A DNA stretch of 8,875 nt from an uncultured bacterium (GCA_938003595.1 CALKYH010000261.1:1-8875); one strand, 5' to 3'. Shown: positions 1 to 6,676, counted from the stretch's first letter. Made by a program: numbers and translations. Notes: a model not told the origin generated them from the sequence alone.

Positions 1-1103
1 AGCCCGGCGCCCTCGCGCCGCCGGCGGATGTGTACGCCCTCGGCGGCCTGCTCTATTGGCTGTTGACCGGCCGCCTCGCCGCGGGCTCAACGCGGGACGA
101 GGTCGTCGAGGCGCATACCGCCACGCCGGCGCGGCCTGCGCCTTCTCCCAGGGCCGTGCGACCGGCCATCGAGCCCGACCTGGACGCCATCTGTCGTCGT
201 GCGCTGAGCCCGACGCCGGCGGACCGCTTCGCCTCGCCCGGGGAGTTCGCCGACGACCTTGAGGCATGGCTCCGGCGCGAGCCCATCGCCTGGACCCGGC
301 CGTCGGCGCTCCGCATCGCCCAACTCTGGGTTCGTCGCCGGCCCGCGCTTGCCGCGTCGGTCGCGGCGCTCGCACTGGTGACCGTGACGGCGGGTGTGTG
401 GCTGCAGCGCCTGAGCGATCGTGCCAACGAGCGCCAGCAGGCGGCGGCAATGGCGGACCTCCGAGCCCGCACCACCGAGTCGCAACGCCTGGCGTTCAGC
501 GACATGGTCCGTCGGCGGACCTCCCAGATCGCAGAGGGCCGTGTCACCGACACGCTCTGGTCGTTCCTGTGGCTGGAGGTCTTCATCGCCCCCGATCGTG
601 TGGAGAGCCCTGATCTTGGGATCATGCTCGCCTCGGCCCGGATCGACTACGCCGAGCGGCGCTGGCGGCTGGCGCGAGATGCGGTTGGCGAGGATTCGCT
701 CGAGGCGATGCTCTGGGGCACGCTCACCGCCTACTGGCTCGCCGCGGACCAGCGCAGCGACGAGGCGCTCGAGACGGTCTCTCAGCTGGCGCCGTCGGTG
801 CGGGCGCGGCTCAATCCCGGCGATCCCGCCGTCGCGGCGCTGGAGGCGATCCGCGCCGCTGCGGAGGCGGATGGCTTCCTGAGCGCCGGCCCGTCCCGTC
901 GCTCCAGCGCCGAGGCGGTGCGGCTCGCGCTCCGGCTCGAGACTCTTCGAGCCGACATGGCGCGGAGCGTCGACGAGTGGGCGATGGAGCGGTTGATCGA
1001 TGAGCGCCTCGCGGAGCTGTACGGTCCCTGCGTCCTGGGCCTGCCGGCTCTGCAGGCAGCGGCCCGCGCCCGGCTCGCCGTAGCAGAGACCCAGAGCCGC
1101 TGA
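1..1103 (+). CDS. Ser/Thr protein kinase, C-terminal part (5' end outside window)
   Basis: This is the 3' part of a membrane-bound PknB-like Ser/Thr kinase. The reading frame is open from base 3, giving 366 residues to a TGA stop at 1101-1103. The first residues, DVYALGGLLYWLLTG (from base 27), match kinase subdomain IX. DLDAICRRAL followed by PTPADRFASP (about 174-240) is subdomain XI, with its conserved Arg in ADRF. The ATP-binding and catalytic-loop subdomains must lie upstream, so the GTG at base 30 is internal. A hydrophobic segment at about 342-404 (ALAASVAALALVTVTAGVWL), preceded by RRR, is probably the single membrane span. About 230 helical, Ala/Arg/Glu-rich residues follow; I recognise no domain there, though degenerate TPR-like helices are possible. 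By family, such kinases phosphorylate Ser/Thr on unknown targets. The gene ends 6 bp from the convergent halogenase-like gene. Kinase assignment is firm; the C-terminal role is unknown. Confidence 0.88.
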   Translation, partial: PGALAPPADVYALGGLLYWLLTGRLAAGSTRDEVVEAHTATPARPAPSPRAVRPAIEPDLDAICRRALSPTPADRFASPGEFADDLEAWLRREPIAWTRPSALRIAQLWVRRRPALAASVAALALVTVTAGVWLQRLSDRANERQQAAAMADLRARTTESQRLAFSDMVRRRTSQIAEGRVTDTLWSFLWLEVFIAPDRVESPDLGIMLASARIDYAERRWRLARDAVGEDSLEAMLWGTLTAYWLAADQRSDEALETVSQLAPSVRARLNPGDPAVAALEAIRAAAEADGFLSAGPSRRSSAEAVRLALRLETLRADMARSVDEWAMERLIDERLAELYGPCVLGLPALQAAARARLAVAETQSR

Positions 1104-1109
1104 AGGCGG

Positions 1110-2894
1110 TCATCCCGCCCGGACGATGGTCTCGGACTCGCCGTCGACGCCCAGGACCCGGTTGGTTTCTTCGCGTGTGCGGAGGAACCGGGTGTCGCCG
1201 AACTCGATGCGCAGCGCGGGCTTCTTCTTATCGATCGAGCGCGTCACCCAGTACTGCTCGACAAGGACATCCATCGCCGAGATGAACATCGACATGTGCG
1301 CGTTGGCCCGGTCCTTGTGGATGCCCGTGGCCGCCGTGAGCGCCGTGAAGTTCGCGAAGATCTCCTTCGCGTCGCTGGTCTTCTCCAGGACCGCGACGAT
1401 CTGGCCGTAGAAACCCGTCAGCGGCAGGGAGGACTCGCCGCGCACCCACGACTCCACCGGCTCGATCCGGCCGTTGTGCAGCCGGCCCATGAGCCCCTTC
1501 TTCGCGCCGCGGAGGTTGAGCTTGAACACGTTGTAGCCGTTGATCTGCGATCCGATCGCCTGCCCCCCGGTGGCGTCGAAGCGTTCGAGCACCTGCTTGG
1601 CGGAGGTGACATCGAACGAGCCCAGCGTGGGCAGGCCCAGCGCCTCGGAGATGAACCCGCCCTGGGCCAGCCAGGCCCAGGCCTTCTTGGGATCGAGCTT
1701 CAGGCCGGCCTCCTGCGCGATGCGGCTGCAGTGCTCCTGCAGATCGGTGAAGCAGCCGTTGGCCGAGTACCAGTACTGCCCGAAGCGGATGTGCTGCTCG
1801 ATGTTGGTGCGATGGCGCTCGTCGTAACGGGCGCGCAGCCAGGTGGGATTGAGCTCCCCGCGCTCCAGTTCGATGATCGAATACGCCGCGTCCCGCGCGG
1901 AGGAATGAGTCAGCGACATGCCCGCGGCGAGGATCGGGTCGGCGAAGCCCGCGGCCTCGCCGACGAGGAACCAGTTCTCGCCCACCAGCCGCTCGGCCAG
2001 CTGCGACCAGTCCTTGGTCGCCTCGAGCTTCATCTCGCGCGTGGCCTGGGCCGTGAGCGACGCGATCTGCGCCTGGGCGGCGATGGATTCGAGGTAGAGC
2101 GCCTCGGGGGTCTTGCCAAGGGACTTGAAGTGCTCCGCGGGGCAGATCAGCCCGATGCTGGTGCGCGTCGGCCCCAGCGGGATGAACCACATCCAGCCGT
2201 ACGGCAGCGATCGCACCTGCACGCGCGTGCCGCCGACGCCGATCTTGTCCGCCCACTCCGCGTTCTGCCAGTAGTCCCAGATGGCGATGTTCTTCAGCTC
2301 CTCCGTCACCGTCACCGGGATCTCCAGCGCCCGGCGGAGCAGACCGACGGTCCCGCTGGCGTCGATGAACCAGCGCCCACGGATGCGCTCCCCGCTGTCC
2401 AGCGTCACCGAGACGATCCGGTCCCCATCGACCTCCACATCCCGCACGAGCGTGCCTTCGCGGACCTCGGCGCCCAGCTCCGCGGCGTGATCCAGCAGCA
2501 GCTCGTCATAAATCGCGCGGTCCACCTGGAACGCGGTGGACTTCCGCTGGCCCTCGTACTTCGCGGGCCGCGGCTCGTCCCGCCACTTCTCCACGGGGAA
2601 GAAGTCGAAGTCCCACTGGTCCGCGTCCTTGCCCCAGGTGTACGAGGCGCCCAGCTTGATGGGGAATCCCGCAGCCTCGACCTTGTCCCACACGCCCATC
2701 TCATCGAGGATCGGGCTGATGGACGGGAGCTGGCTCTCGCCGATGTGATCGCGCGGGAAGACCTCCTTCTCCAAGACGAGCACGCGCAGATGGGGCGCGT
2801 ACTTCCGGAGAAGCGTGGCCGCGGTCGATCCCCCGGGCCCGCCGCCGACAATGACGGCGTCGTACACCTGGTTGTCCAATCCCACTTCAGCCAT
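1110..2894 (-). CDS. FAD-dependent halogenase-like oxidoreductase
   Basis: A 594-residue flavoprotein of the flavin-dependent halogenase/monooxygenase superfamily. Residues 14-31 form the FAD-binding Rossmann segment, with GGGPGG at 17-22. GES (52-54) lies in the DHIGESQLP block typical of halogenases. K80, in the context PIKLGASYTWG, sits where halogenases carry the lysine thought to handle hypohalous acid. W234-M-W236-F-I238-P239 is an exact WxWxIP halogenase motif. VGEAAGFADP (311-320) is the second FAD-contact region, but the usual FxDPxxSxG block reads FADPILAAG, with Ala for Ser. The roughly 230-residue C-terminal part I cannot match to a known substrate class. Family members use FADH2, O2 and halide to chlorinate or brominate aromatic compounds; halogenation here is inference. 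The start is the first in-frame ATG before the Rossmann motif; no strong ribosome binding site precedes it. It stands alone between the convergent kinase and a tRNA. A plain FAD-dependent hydroxylase is the main alternative. Confidence 0.85.
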   Translation of the reverse strand: MAEVGLDNQVYDAVIVGGGPGGSTAATLLRKYAPHLRVLVLEKEVFPRDHIGESQLPSISPILDEMGVWDKVEAAGFPIKLGASYTWGKDADQWDFDFFPVEKWRDEPRPAKYEGQRKSTAFQVDRAIYDELLLDHAAELGAEVREGTLVRDVEVDGDRIVSVTLDSGERIRGRWFIDASGTVGLLRRALEIPVTVTEELKNIAIWDYWQNAEWADKIGVGGTRVQVRSLPYGWMWFIPLGPTRTSIGLICPAEHFKSLGKTPEALYLESIAAQAQIASLTAQATREMKLEATKDWSQLAERLVGENWFLVGEAAGFADPILAAGMSLTHSSARDAAYSIIELERGELNPTWLRARYDERHRTNIEQHIRFGQYWYSANGCFTDLQEHCSRIAQEAGLKLDPKKAWAWLAQGGFISEALGLPTLGSFDVTSAKQVLERFDATGGQAIGSQINGYNVFKLNLRGAKKGLMGRLHNGRIEPVESWVRGESSLPLTGFYGQIVAVLEKTSDAKEIFANFTALTAATGIHKDRANAHMSMFISAMDVLVEQYWVTRSIDKKKPALRIEFGDTRFLRTREETNRVLGVDGESETIVRAG

Positions 2895-2896
2895 CC

Positions 2897-2912
2897 CGTG
2901 CCTGCGGGCACG
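2897..2912 (-). promoter_or_regulatory. GC-rich hairpin abutting the halogenase-like start codon
   Basis: On the mRNA strand CGTGCC and GGCACG form a perfect 6-bp stem closed by the tetraloop CGCA, ending 2 nt before the ATG at 2894. Any ribosome binding site for this gene (the only purine-rich candidate is GCAGG) would be buried in the stem. Structure is seen; a role in translational control is inference. Confidence 0.45.
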
Positions 2913-2984
2913 ACATCACCGAACCAACCGACCAATGCCCCGAAGGGACCGAACGCCGGACCCTCCCGGGACACCGACGGTCCG

Positions 2985-3012
2985 AGGGTAGCCCGCTTGG
3001 CGTCAAAATCAA
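2985..3012 (-). promoter_or_regulatory. Candidate promoter of the halogenase-like gene
   Basis: On the - strand TTGATT (3012-3007) is separated by 16 nt from TACCCT (2990-2985), a partial match to a sigma-70 promoter (4/6 and 3/6). It lies in the 156-nt gap between the halogenase-like start codon and the tRNA 3' end and would give a leader of roughly 85 nt. The match is weak, and planctomycete promoter consensus is poorly known to me. Confidence 0.25.
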
Positions 3013-3050
3013 GGCTGGAGGCCGGAAGCGGCGCAGGATGCGAGACGGAA

Positions 3051-3124
3051 TGGCCCCGGCTGGATTCGAACCAGCGACCGCTCCGATTATGAGTCGGGCG
3101 CTCTAACCGCTGAGCTACGGGGCC
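3051..3124 (-). tRNA. tRNA with CAU anticodon, probably tRNA-Ile2 (elongator Met not excluded)
   Basis: The - strand folds as a full cloverleaf. The acceptor stem is GGCCCCG/CGGGGCC with discriminator A (3051). The D arm is GCTC/GAGC with loop AGCGGTTA. The anticodon loop is CTCATAA, and the T arm is GCTGG/CCAGC with loop TTCGAAT. The anticodon CAU (3091-3089) fits Met or, after lysidine modification by TilS, Ile2 reading AUA. The acceptor start GGCCCC (C4-G69 and C5-G68 pairs), the CGA/TCG core of the anticodon stem, the AGYGGTTA D loop and the GCTGG T stem follow E. coli tRNA-Ile2 as I recall it, more closely than tRNA-Met. CCA is not encoded. There is one extra nucleotide after the anticodon stem: either a C27-A43 mismatch with a 6-nt variable loop, or a bulged A43. 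Confidence 0.93.
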
Positions 3125-3163
3125 GCGCGATCCAGCGTACCAACTGCCGGCCTGTCGTCGCGA

Positions 3164-5359
3164 TCACTTGACGAACAGCATCTCGCGATAGGTCGGCAGC
3201 GGCCACAGGTCGTCCGCGACGCACCGCTCCAGCTCGTCCACGACCTCGCGCAGCTCCGCCATCGCCGGTCGAACCTCGTCGCGCACCTGCTCGGCGTGCC
3301 GGCGCAGGTCGGAGCCGTGCTTGTCCACCACGCCCGAGAGCGCCGCGATGCAGCGCTGCAGCCGGTCCACGAGGTGCACGAACGACTCCAGCTCGGAGCG
3401 GGCGGCGACGCTCTCGACGCCCGCGGCGTCGCACGACGCCACCGCCTCGCCCAGCTCCTTCTGGTGGCGCAGCGCCGCGGGCAGGATCTGCCGGCGGGCC
3501 ATGGAGATCATGACATTCGCCTCGATCGTCACCTGCTTGATGTAGCGCTCGAGGAAGATCGCCGAGCGGGCGTCCAGCTCCGTGCGGCTGAGCACGGCGT
3601 AGCGCTTGAAGACATCGACAGCCTTCTTCTGCTTCAGGGCCGCGAGCGCCTCGACGGTCTCGCGCGCGTGCGGCAGGCCGCGCTTCTCGGCCTCGGCGGC
3701 CCACTCCTCGGTGTAGCCGTCGCCGTCGAACAGCACGCGCCGGTGCTCCTTCACGATGCGCTTGAGGATGGTCCGGACCGCGCTCTGCAGCTTCGCCGGG
3801 CTGGCGTCCTCGCCGCCGACCGCCTCCAGCTCCGTCGCCAGCTCGTCGAGGCTCTCGGCCACGATGGTGTTCAGCACCGTGTTCGGCCAGGCGACCGACT
3901 GGGAGGCGCCGACGGCGCGGAACTCGAACTTGTTGCCGGTGAAGGCGAAGGTGCTCGTGCGGTTGCGGTCGCCGGAATGCCGGGGGATCTGGGGCAGCGT
4001 GCGGGCGCCCAGGTCCAGGCGGCCGCCCTTCTTCGTGCCGGTGTTGGCGCCTTGCTCCAGCTGGCCGATGATGTCGGTCAGCATCTCGCCCAGGTAGATG
4101 GACACGATCGCCGGCGGCGCCTCGTTCGCCCCCAGTCGGTGGTCGTTGCCCGCGCCGGCCACGCTGGCGCGGAGCAGGTCCGCGTGCCGGTCCACGGCGC
4201 GGATCACCGCGCACAGGAACACCAGGAACTGCATGTTCGTATGCGTCTCGTCGCGCGGGTCCAGCAGGTTGGCGCCGGTGTCCGTGGACATCGACCAGTT
4301 GTTGTGCTTGCCCGAGCCGTTCACCCCGGCGAAGGGCTTCTCGTGCATGATGCAGTGCAGCCCGAAGCGAGGCGCCACGCGGGAGAGCGTCTCCATGAGG
4401 ACCATCTGGTGGTCCGCGGCGACATTGCTGTTCTCGAAGACCGGCGCAATCTCGAACTGCCCGGGGCTCACCTCGTTGTGGCGCGTCCGCACGGGCACGC
4501 CCAGGGCGTACAGCTCCCGCTCCGCCTCGGCCATGAAGGCCAGCACCCGCGCGGGGATGGCGCCGAAGTAGTGGTCCTCGAGCTGCTGGTCCTTGGCCGG
4601 CTTCGCGCCGAACAGCGAGCGGTCGCAGGTCAGCAGGTCGGGGCGGGCGAAGTAGAAGTTGCGGTCGATCAGGAAGTACTCCTGCTCGACGCCCACCGTC
4701 GGGACGACCCGCGTCACGCCCTCGGCCGTGCCGAAGACCCTCAGAATCCGCATGGCCTGGTGCGAAAGGGCCTCGATCGAGCGGAGCAGGGGGGTCTTGT
4801 AATCGAGGGATTCGCCCTTCCACGAGACGAACGCCGTGGGAATGCACAGCGTCACCGTGTTGGCGCCGCGCAGCAGGAACACCGGACTGGTCGCGTCCCA
4901 GGCGGTGTAGCCCCGCGCCTCGAAGGTCGCGCGCACGCCGCCGGAGGGGAAGGACGACGCGTCGGGCTCGCCCTGCACAAGCTGCTCGCCGCTGAACTCG
5001 ACGATGGCGCCGCCCTGGCCGTCGGGCGAGATGAACGCGTCGTGCTTCTCGGCCGTCGTGCCGGTGAGCGGCTGGAACCAGTGCGAGTAATGCGTGGCGC
5101 CGTTCTCCAGCGCCCAGTCCTTCATCGCGTTGGCCACTGTGTCGGCGATCGACGGGTCCAGCGGCTCGCCGAGGCGCACCGTCCGCTGCACCGACTTGAA
5201 CACCTCCTTCGGCAGCCGCTGGCGCATGACGCGCTCGGAGAACACATCGCGGCCGAAGAGCTCCTCGGCGCGCTGCGCGTTCTTCGCGAGACGATGATCC
5301 TCTTCGTTCCACGAGATGACAGCGGCGATCGCGTCGTGACGAGCGGTCGTACGGTTCAT
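3164..5359 (-). CDS. glnN: Glutamine synthetase type III (GSIII)
   Basis: This encodes a 731-residue cytoplasmic ligase making glutamine from glutamate, ammonia and ATP. The length fits GSIII (about 700-730) and is far above GSI or GSII (350-470). Signature blocks occur in order: SGGVRATFEARGYTAWDATS (139-158), CIPTAFVSWKGE (172-183), DYKTPLLRS (186-194), GVEQEYFLID (223-232), FAGVNGSGKHNNWSMSTD (343-360), NRTSTFAFTGNKFEFRAVGA (466-485) and WPNTVLNTIVAE (491-502). E225 and E227 correspond to the metal-binding ExE, H352 to the active-site His of the GSI family, and E479/R481 to its ExR. The C-terminal 190 residues are helical, as in other GSIII. By family it should assemble as a dodecamer. The ATG at 5359 has GGAG 5 nt upstream. 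It appears monocistronic, with a tRNA 39 nt downstream on the same strand. All key residues I could place are intact. No GlnB/GlnK or ammonium-transporter gene is adjacent. Confidence 0.97.
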   Translation of the reverse strand: MNRTTARHDAIAAVISWNEEDHRLAKNAQRAEELFGRDVFSERVMRQRLPKEVFKSVQRTVRLGEPLDPSIADTVANAMKDWALENGATHYSHWFQPLTGTTAEKHDAFISPDGQGGAIVEFSGEQLVQGEPDASSFPSGGVRATFEARGYTAWDATSPVFLLRGANTVTLCIPTAFVSWKGESLDYKTPLLRSIEALSHQAMRILRVFGTAEGVTRVVPTVGVEQEYFLIDRNFYFARPDLLTCDRSLFGAKPAKDQQLEDHYFGAIPARVLAFMAEAERELYALGVPVRTRHNEVSPGQFEIAPVFENSNVAADHQMVLMETLSRVAPRFGLHCIMHEKPFAGVNGSGKHNNWSMSTDTGANLLDPRDETHTNMQFLVFLCAVIRAVDRHADLLRASVAGAGNDHRLGANEAPPAIVSIYLGEMLTDIIGQLEQGANTGTKKGGRLDLGARTLPQIPRHSGDRNRTSTFAFTGNKFEFRAVGASQSVAWPNTVLNTIVAESLDELATELEAVGGEDASPAKLQSAVRTILKRIVKEHRRVLFDGDGYTEEWAAEAEKRGLPHARETVEALAALKQKKAVDVFKRYAVLSRTELDARSAIFLERYIKQVTIEANVMISMARRQILPAALRHQKELGEAVASCDAAGVESVAARSELESFVHLVDRLQRCIAALSGVVDKHGSDLRRHAEQVRDEVRPAMAELREVVDELERCVADDLWPLPTYREMLFVK

Positions 5360-5364
5360 TGCGG

Positions 5365-5368
5365 CTCC
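5365..5368 (-). promoter_or_regulatory. Ribosome binding site of the glutamine synthetase gene
   Basis: GGAG on the - strand lies 5 nt before the ATG at 5359-5357. It supports that start, which is also the first ATG before the conserved N-terminus. Confidence 0.6.
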
Positions 5369-5431
5369 GGGTGGTGCGGCGGGGTCGCGCCGTGGGTGCG
5401 GGTGAGCGCTCGCGTCGCGGCGCTCGCGAGC

Positions 5432-5459
5432 ATTGTGCAGCGCGGCGCCGCGTTCGCAA
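5432..5459 (-). promoter_or_regulatory. Candidate sigma-70-like promoter of the glutamine synthetase gene
   Basis: On the - strand TTGCGA (5459-5454) and CACAAT (5437-5432), each 4/6 to consensus, are 16 nt apart in the 144-nt gap between trpA and the glutamine synthetase gene. Transcription would start near 5425, giving a leader of about 65 nt. The spacer contains the perfect 12-bp palindrome CGCGGCGCCGCG (5441-5452). The assignment rests on sequence likeness only. Confidence 0.3.
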
Positions 5460-5503
5460 GGGCCCGAGCGTGTTCTCCGCGAAAATCGCGTTGAAATTTT
5501 CGG

Positions 5504-6325
5504 CTAGTTTCGCAGCCCACACGAAATTGTGGACACAAAACTGTGTGCCTCGGCGACCGGGTCCCTGCCGCCGGCCAGGGCGTCCTCCATCCGGCGGACC
5601 AGGGCCGAGCCGACGATCGCCGCATCGGCCCCGTCGGGCTTCCCGGGCCGCACCACGGCCCGGACATGCTCCGCCGTCGAAATCCCGAAGCCGCAGGCGA
5701 TCGGCAGGTCCGAGAACCCCCGGATCAGCCCTACACGCTGCACCACTTCCGGCGCCTCCGCGTGCTCCCCGGTCAGCCCCGCTCGGGCGATCAGGTAGAT
5801 GAACCCCGAAGAGACCCGAGCGATCGCCCCCGCACGCTCCGGCGGCGTCGCCGGCGCCACCAGGAGCGACGCGCTGCACCCCGCGGCCCGCGCTGGCCCG
5901 ACGAACGCTTCCGCTTCCTCCAGCGGCGCGTCGGGGAAGATGAAGCCATCGATCCCCGCGTCGGCCGCCCGCTTCACGAACGCCGCGGCGCCCGCCCGCT
6001 GCACCAGCGACACGCTCACCATCGCCACCAGCGCCAGATTCGTCTTGGGCCTCGCTCGCGCCACGGCCTCGAAGATCGCGCAAGGCGTCACGCCCTGCTC
6101 CAGCGCCCGGTGCATCGACGCCGCGATCACCGGCCCGTCCGCGATGGGGTCGCTGAAGGGGATCCCGATCTCAACAGCGCTCGCCCCCGCCGACTCGATC
6201 GACGACAGCAGCTCGGGCATGCGGTCCAGACCCGGGCGACCCGCCACGATGAACGGCATCAGCGCCTTGCGCGGCCCCTTGGGGTCGGACCGGAGCGACG
6301 CGAACATGGCTTCGACCCGGTTCAA
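5504..6325 (-). CDS. trpA: Tryptophan synthase alpha chain
   Basis: A 273-residue TIM-barrel subunit that cleaves indole-3-glycerol phosphate to indole and glyceraldehyde 3-phosphate; indole is channelled to TrpB in the alpha2-beta2 complex. E52 and D63 in VEIGIPFSDPIADGP match catalytic Glu49 and Asp60 of the enteric enzyme. DGFIFPDAPLEE (126-137), YLIARAGLTG (177-186) and CGFGIS (211-216) are the other hallmark segments. I chose the TTG at 6325 over the ATG at 6307 because MNRVEAMFASL then aligns with MERYESLFAQL of E. coli TrpA. TTG also overlaps the upstream stop as TTGA and has GAAGGGG 7 nt upstream, whereas the ATG has no ribosome binding site. The usual Asp of the TAGDP/TLGDP loop is Arg30 here (VAGRPG). 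Translation is probably coupled to the mazG-like gene. No trpB is adjacent, which is uncommon, so TrpB must be encoded elsewhere or upstream of this window. Confidence 0.96.
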   Translation of the reverse strand: MNRVEAMFASLRSDPKGPRKALMPFIVAGRPGLDRMPELLSSIESAGASAVEIGIPFSDPIADGPVIAASMHRALEQGVTPCAIFEAVARARPKTNLALVAMVSVSLVQRAGAAAFVKRAADAGIDGFIFPDAPLEEAEAFVGPARAAGCSASLLVAPATPPERAGAIARVSSGFIYLIARAGLTGEHAEAPEVVQRVGLIRGFSDLPIACGFGISTAEHVRAVVRPGKPDGADAAIVGSALVRRMEDALAGGRDPVAEAHSFVSTISCGLRN

Positions 6326-6645
6326 TCCTTCACCCCTTCGACCCCGCCCTTGTCGGTGTATTTCCGCAGCGCTGCTTCGAGGTCCACGCCGGCGATGTTC
6401 GCCAGCGTCGTCAGCCAGGCCAAGACATCGGCGAACTCCTCCGCCAGGTTCTCGCGCTGCGCGGCGGTGGGGGACTTGCCGGGCGCATTGTCCTGCAGCG
6501 CCGTGGAGAGCTCCCCGACCTCTTCGATGAACCACATGAAGGTCCCCGGAGCGCCCCGGGCCGCGTCGGTGGCGTAGTAACGCTCGCGGATCAACTCCTG
6601 GAACGCACGGACGGTCAGGTCTGTCTGGGCTGGGTTCGTAGCCAT
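6322..6645 (-). CDS. MazG-like nucleotide pyrophosphohydrolase
   Basis: A 107-residue all-helical single-domain protein of the MazG/NTP-PPase superfamily. These enzymes hydrolyse nucleoside triphosphates to monophosphate and pyrophosphate and often remove non-canonical or surplus nucleotides. The Mg2+-binding signature EExxE...ExxD is complete: E41, E42 and E45 in FIEEVGELSTAL, then E70 and D73 in NLAEEFADVLAW. The length fits a stand-alone half-size MazG (about 100 residues) rather than the two-domain E. coli MazG (about 260). The ATG at 6645 is preferred because the family's first helix (LTVRAFQELIRERY) begins about 10 residues in; an upstream in-frame start at 6750 would overlap the Bfd-like gene and add a non-conserved stretch. 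No Shine-Dalgarno sequence is visible. It starts 31 nt after the Bfd-like stop and its own stop overlaps the trpA start, so it is probably cotranscribed. The substrate cannot be inferred, and no mazEF-type partner is present. Confidence 0.9.
   Translation of the reverse strand: MATNPAQTDLTVRAFQELIRERYYATDAARGAPGTFMWFIEEVGELSTALQDNAPGKSPTAAQRENLAEEFADVLAWLTTLANIAGVDLEAALRKYTDKGGVEGVKD
6333..6339 (-). promoter_or_regulatory. Ribosome binding site supporting the TTG start of trpA
   Basis: GAAGGGG on the - strand ends 7 nt before TTG 6325-6323, inside the last codons of the mazG-like gene. It is a partial match to the anti-Shine-Dalgarno sequence, but it favours TTG over the ATG at 6307. Confidence 0.45.
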
Positions 6646-6676
6646 GAGCGGCGGAAGGGTACCACCCCCGGAATCC

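Noticed and set aside
1097..1109. Bidirectional terminator between the convergent kinase and halogenase-like genes
   Set aside because: CCGC/GCGG can pair over a 5-nt loop, but the stem is only 4 bp and no T-tract follows on either strand.
1296..3092. 598-codon open frame on the + strand antisense to the halogenase-like gene and the tRNA
   Set aside because: It runs through the complement of a conserved flavoprotein and into the tRNA; an antisense shadow.
3296..5494. 732-codon open frame on the + strand antisense to glutamine synthetase
   Set aside because: It mirrors the glutamine synthetase gene and its composition (Arg, His, Val, Leu rich) is that of an antisense shadow; no recognisable motif.
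3087..6083. Very long open frame on the - strand (nearly 1000 codons) across the glutamine synthetase and trpA genes
   Set aside because: It is in another frame over two firmly identified genes, with Arg/Gly/Ala-rich low-complexity content typical of GC-rich shadow frames.
6305..6307. ATG as the trpA start
   Set aside because: It would cut off six residues that align with the N-terminus of E. coli TrpA and has no ribosome binding site; TTG 18 nt upstream fits better.
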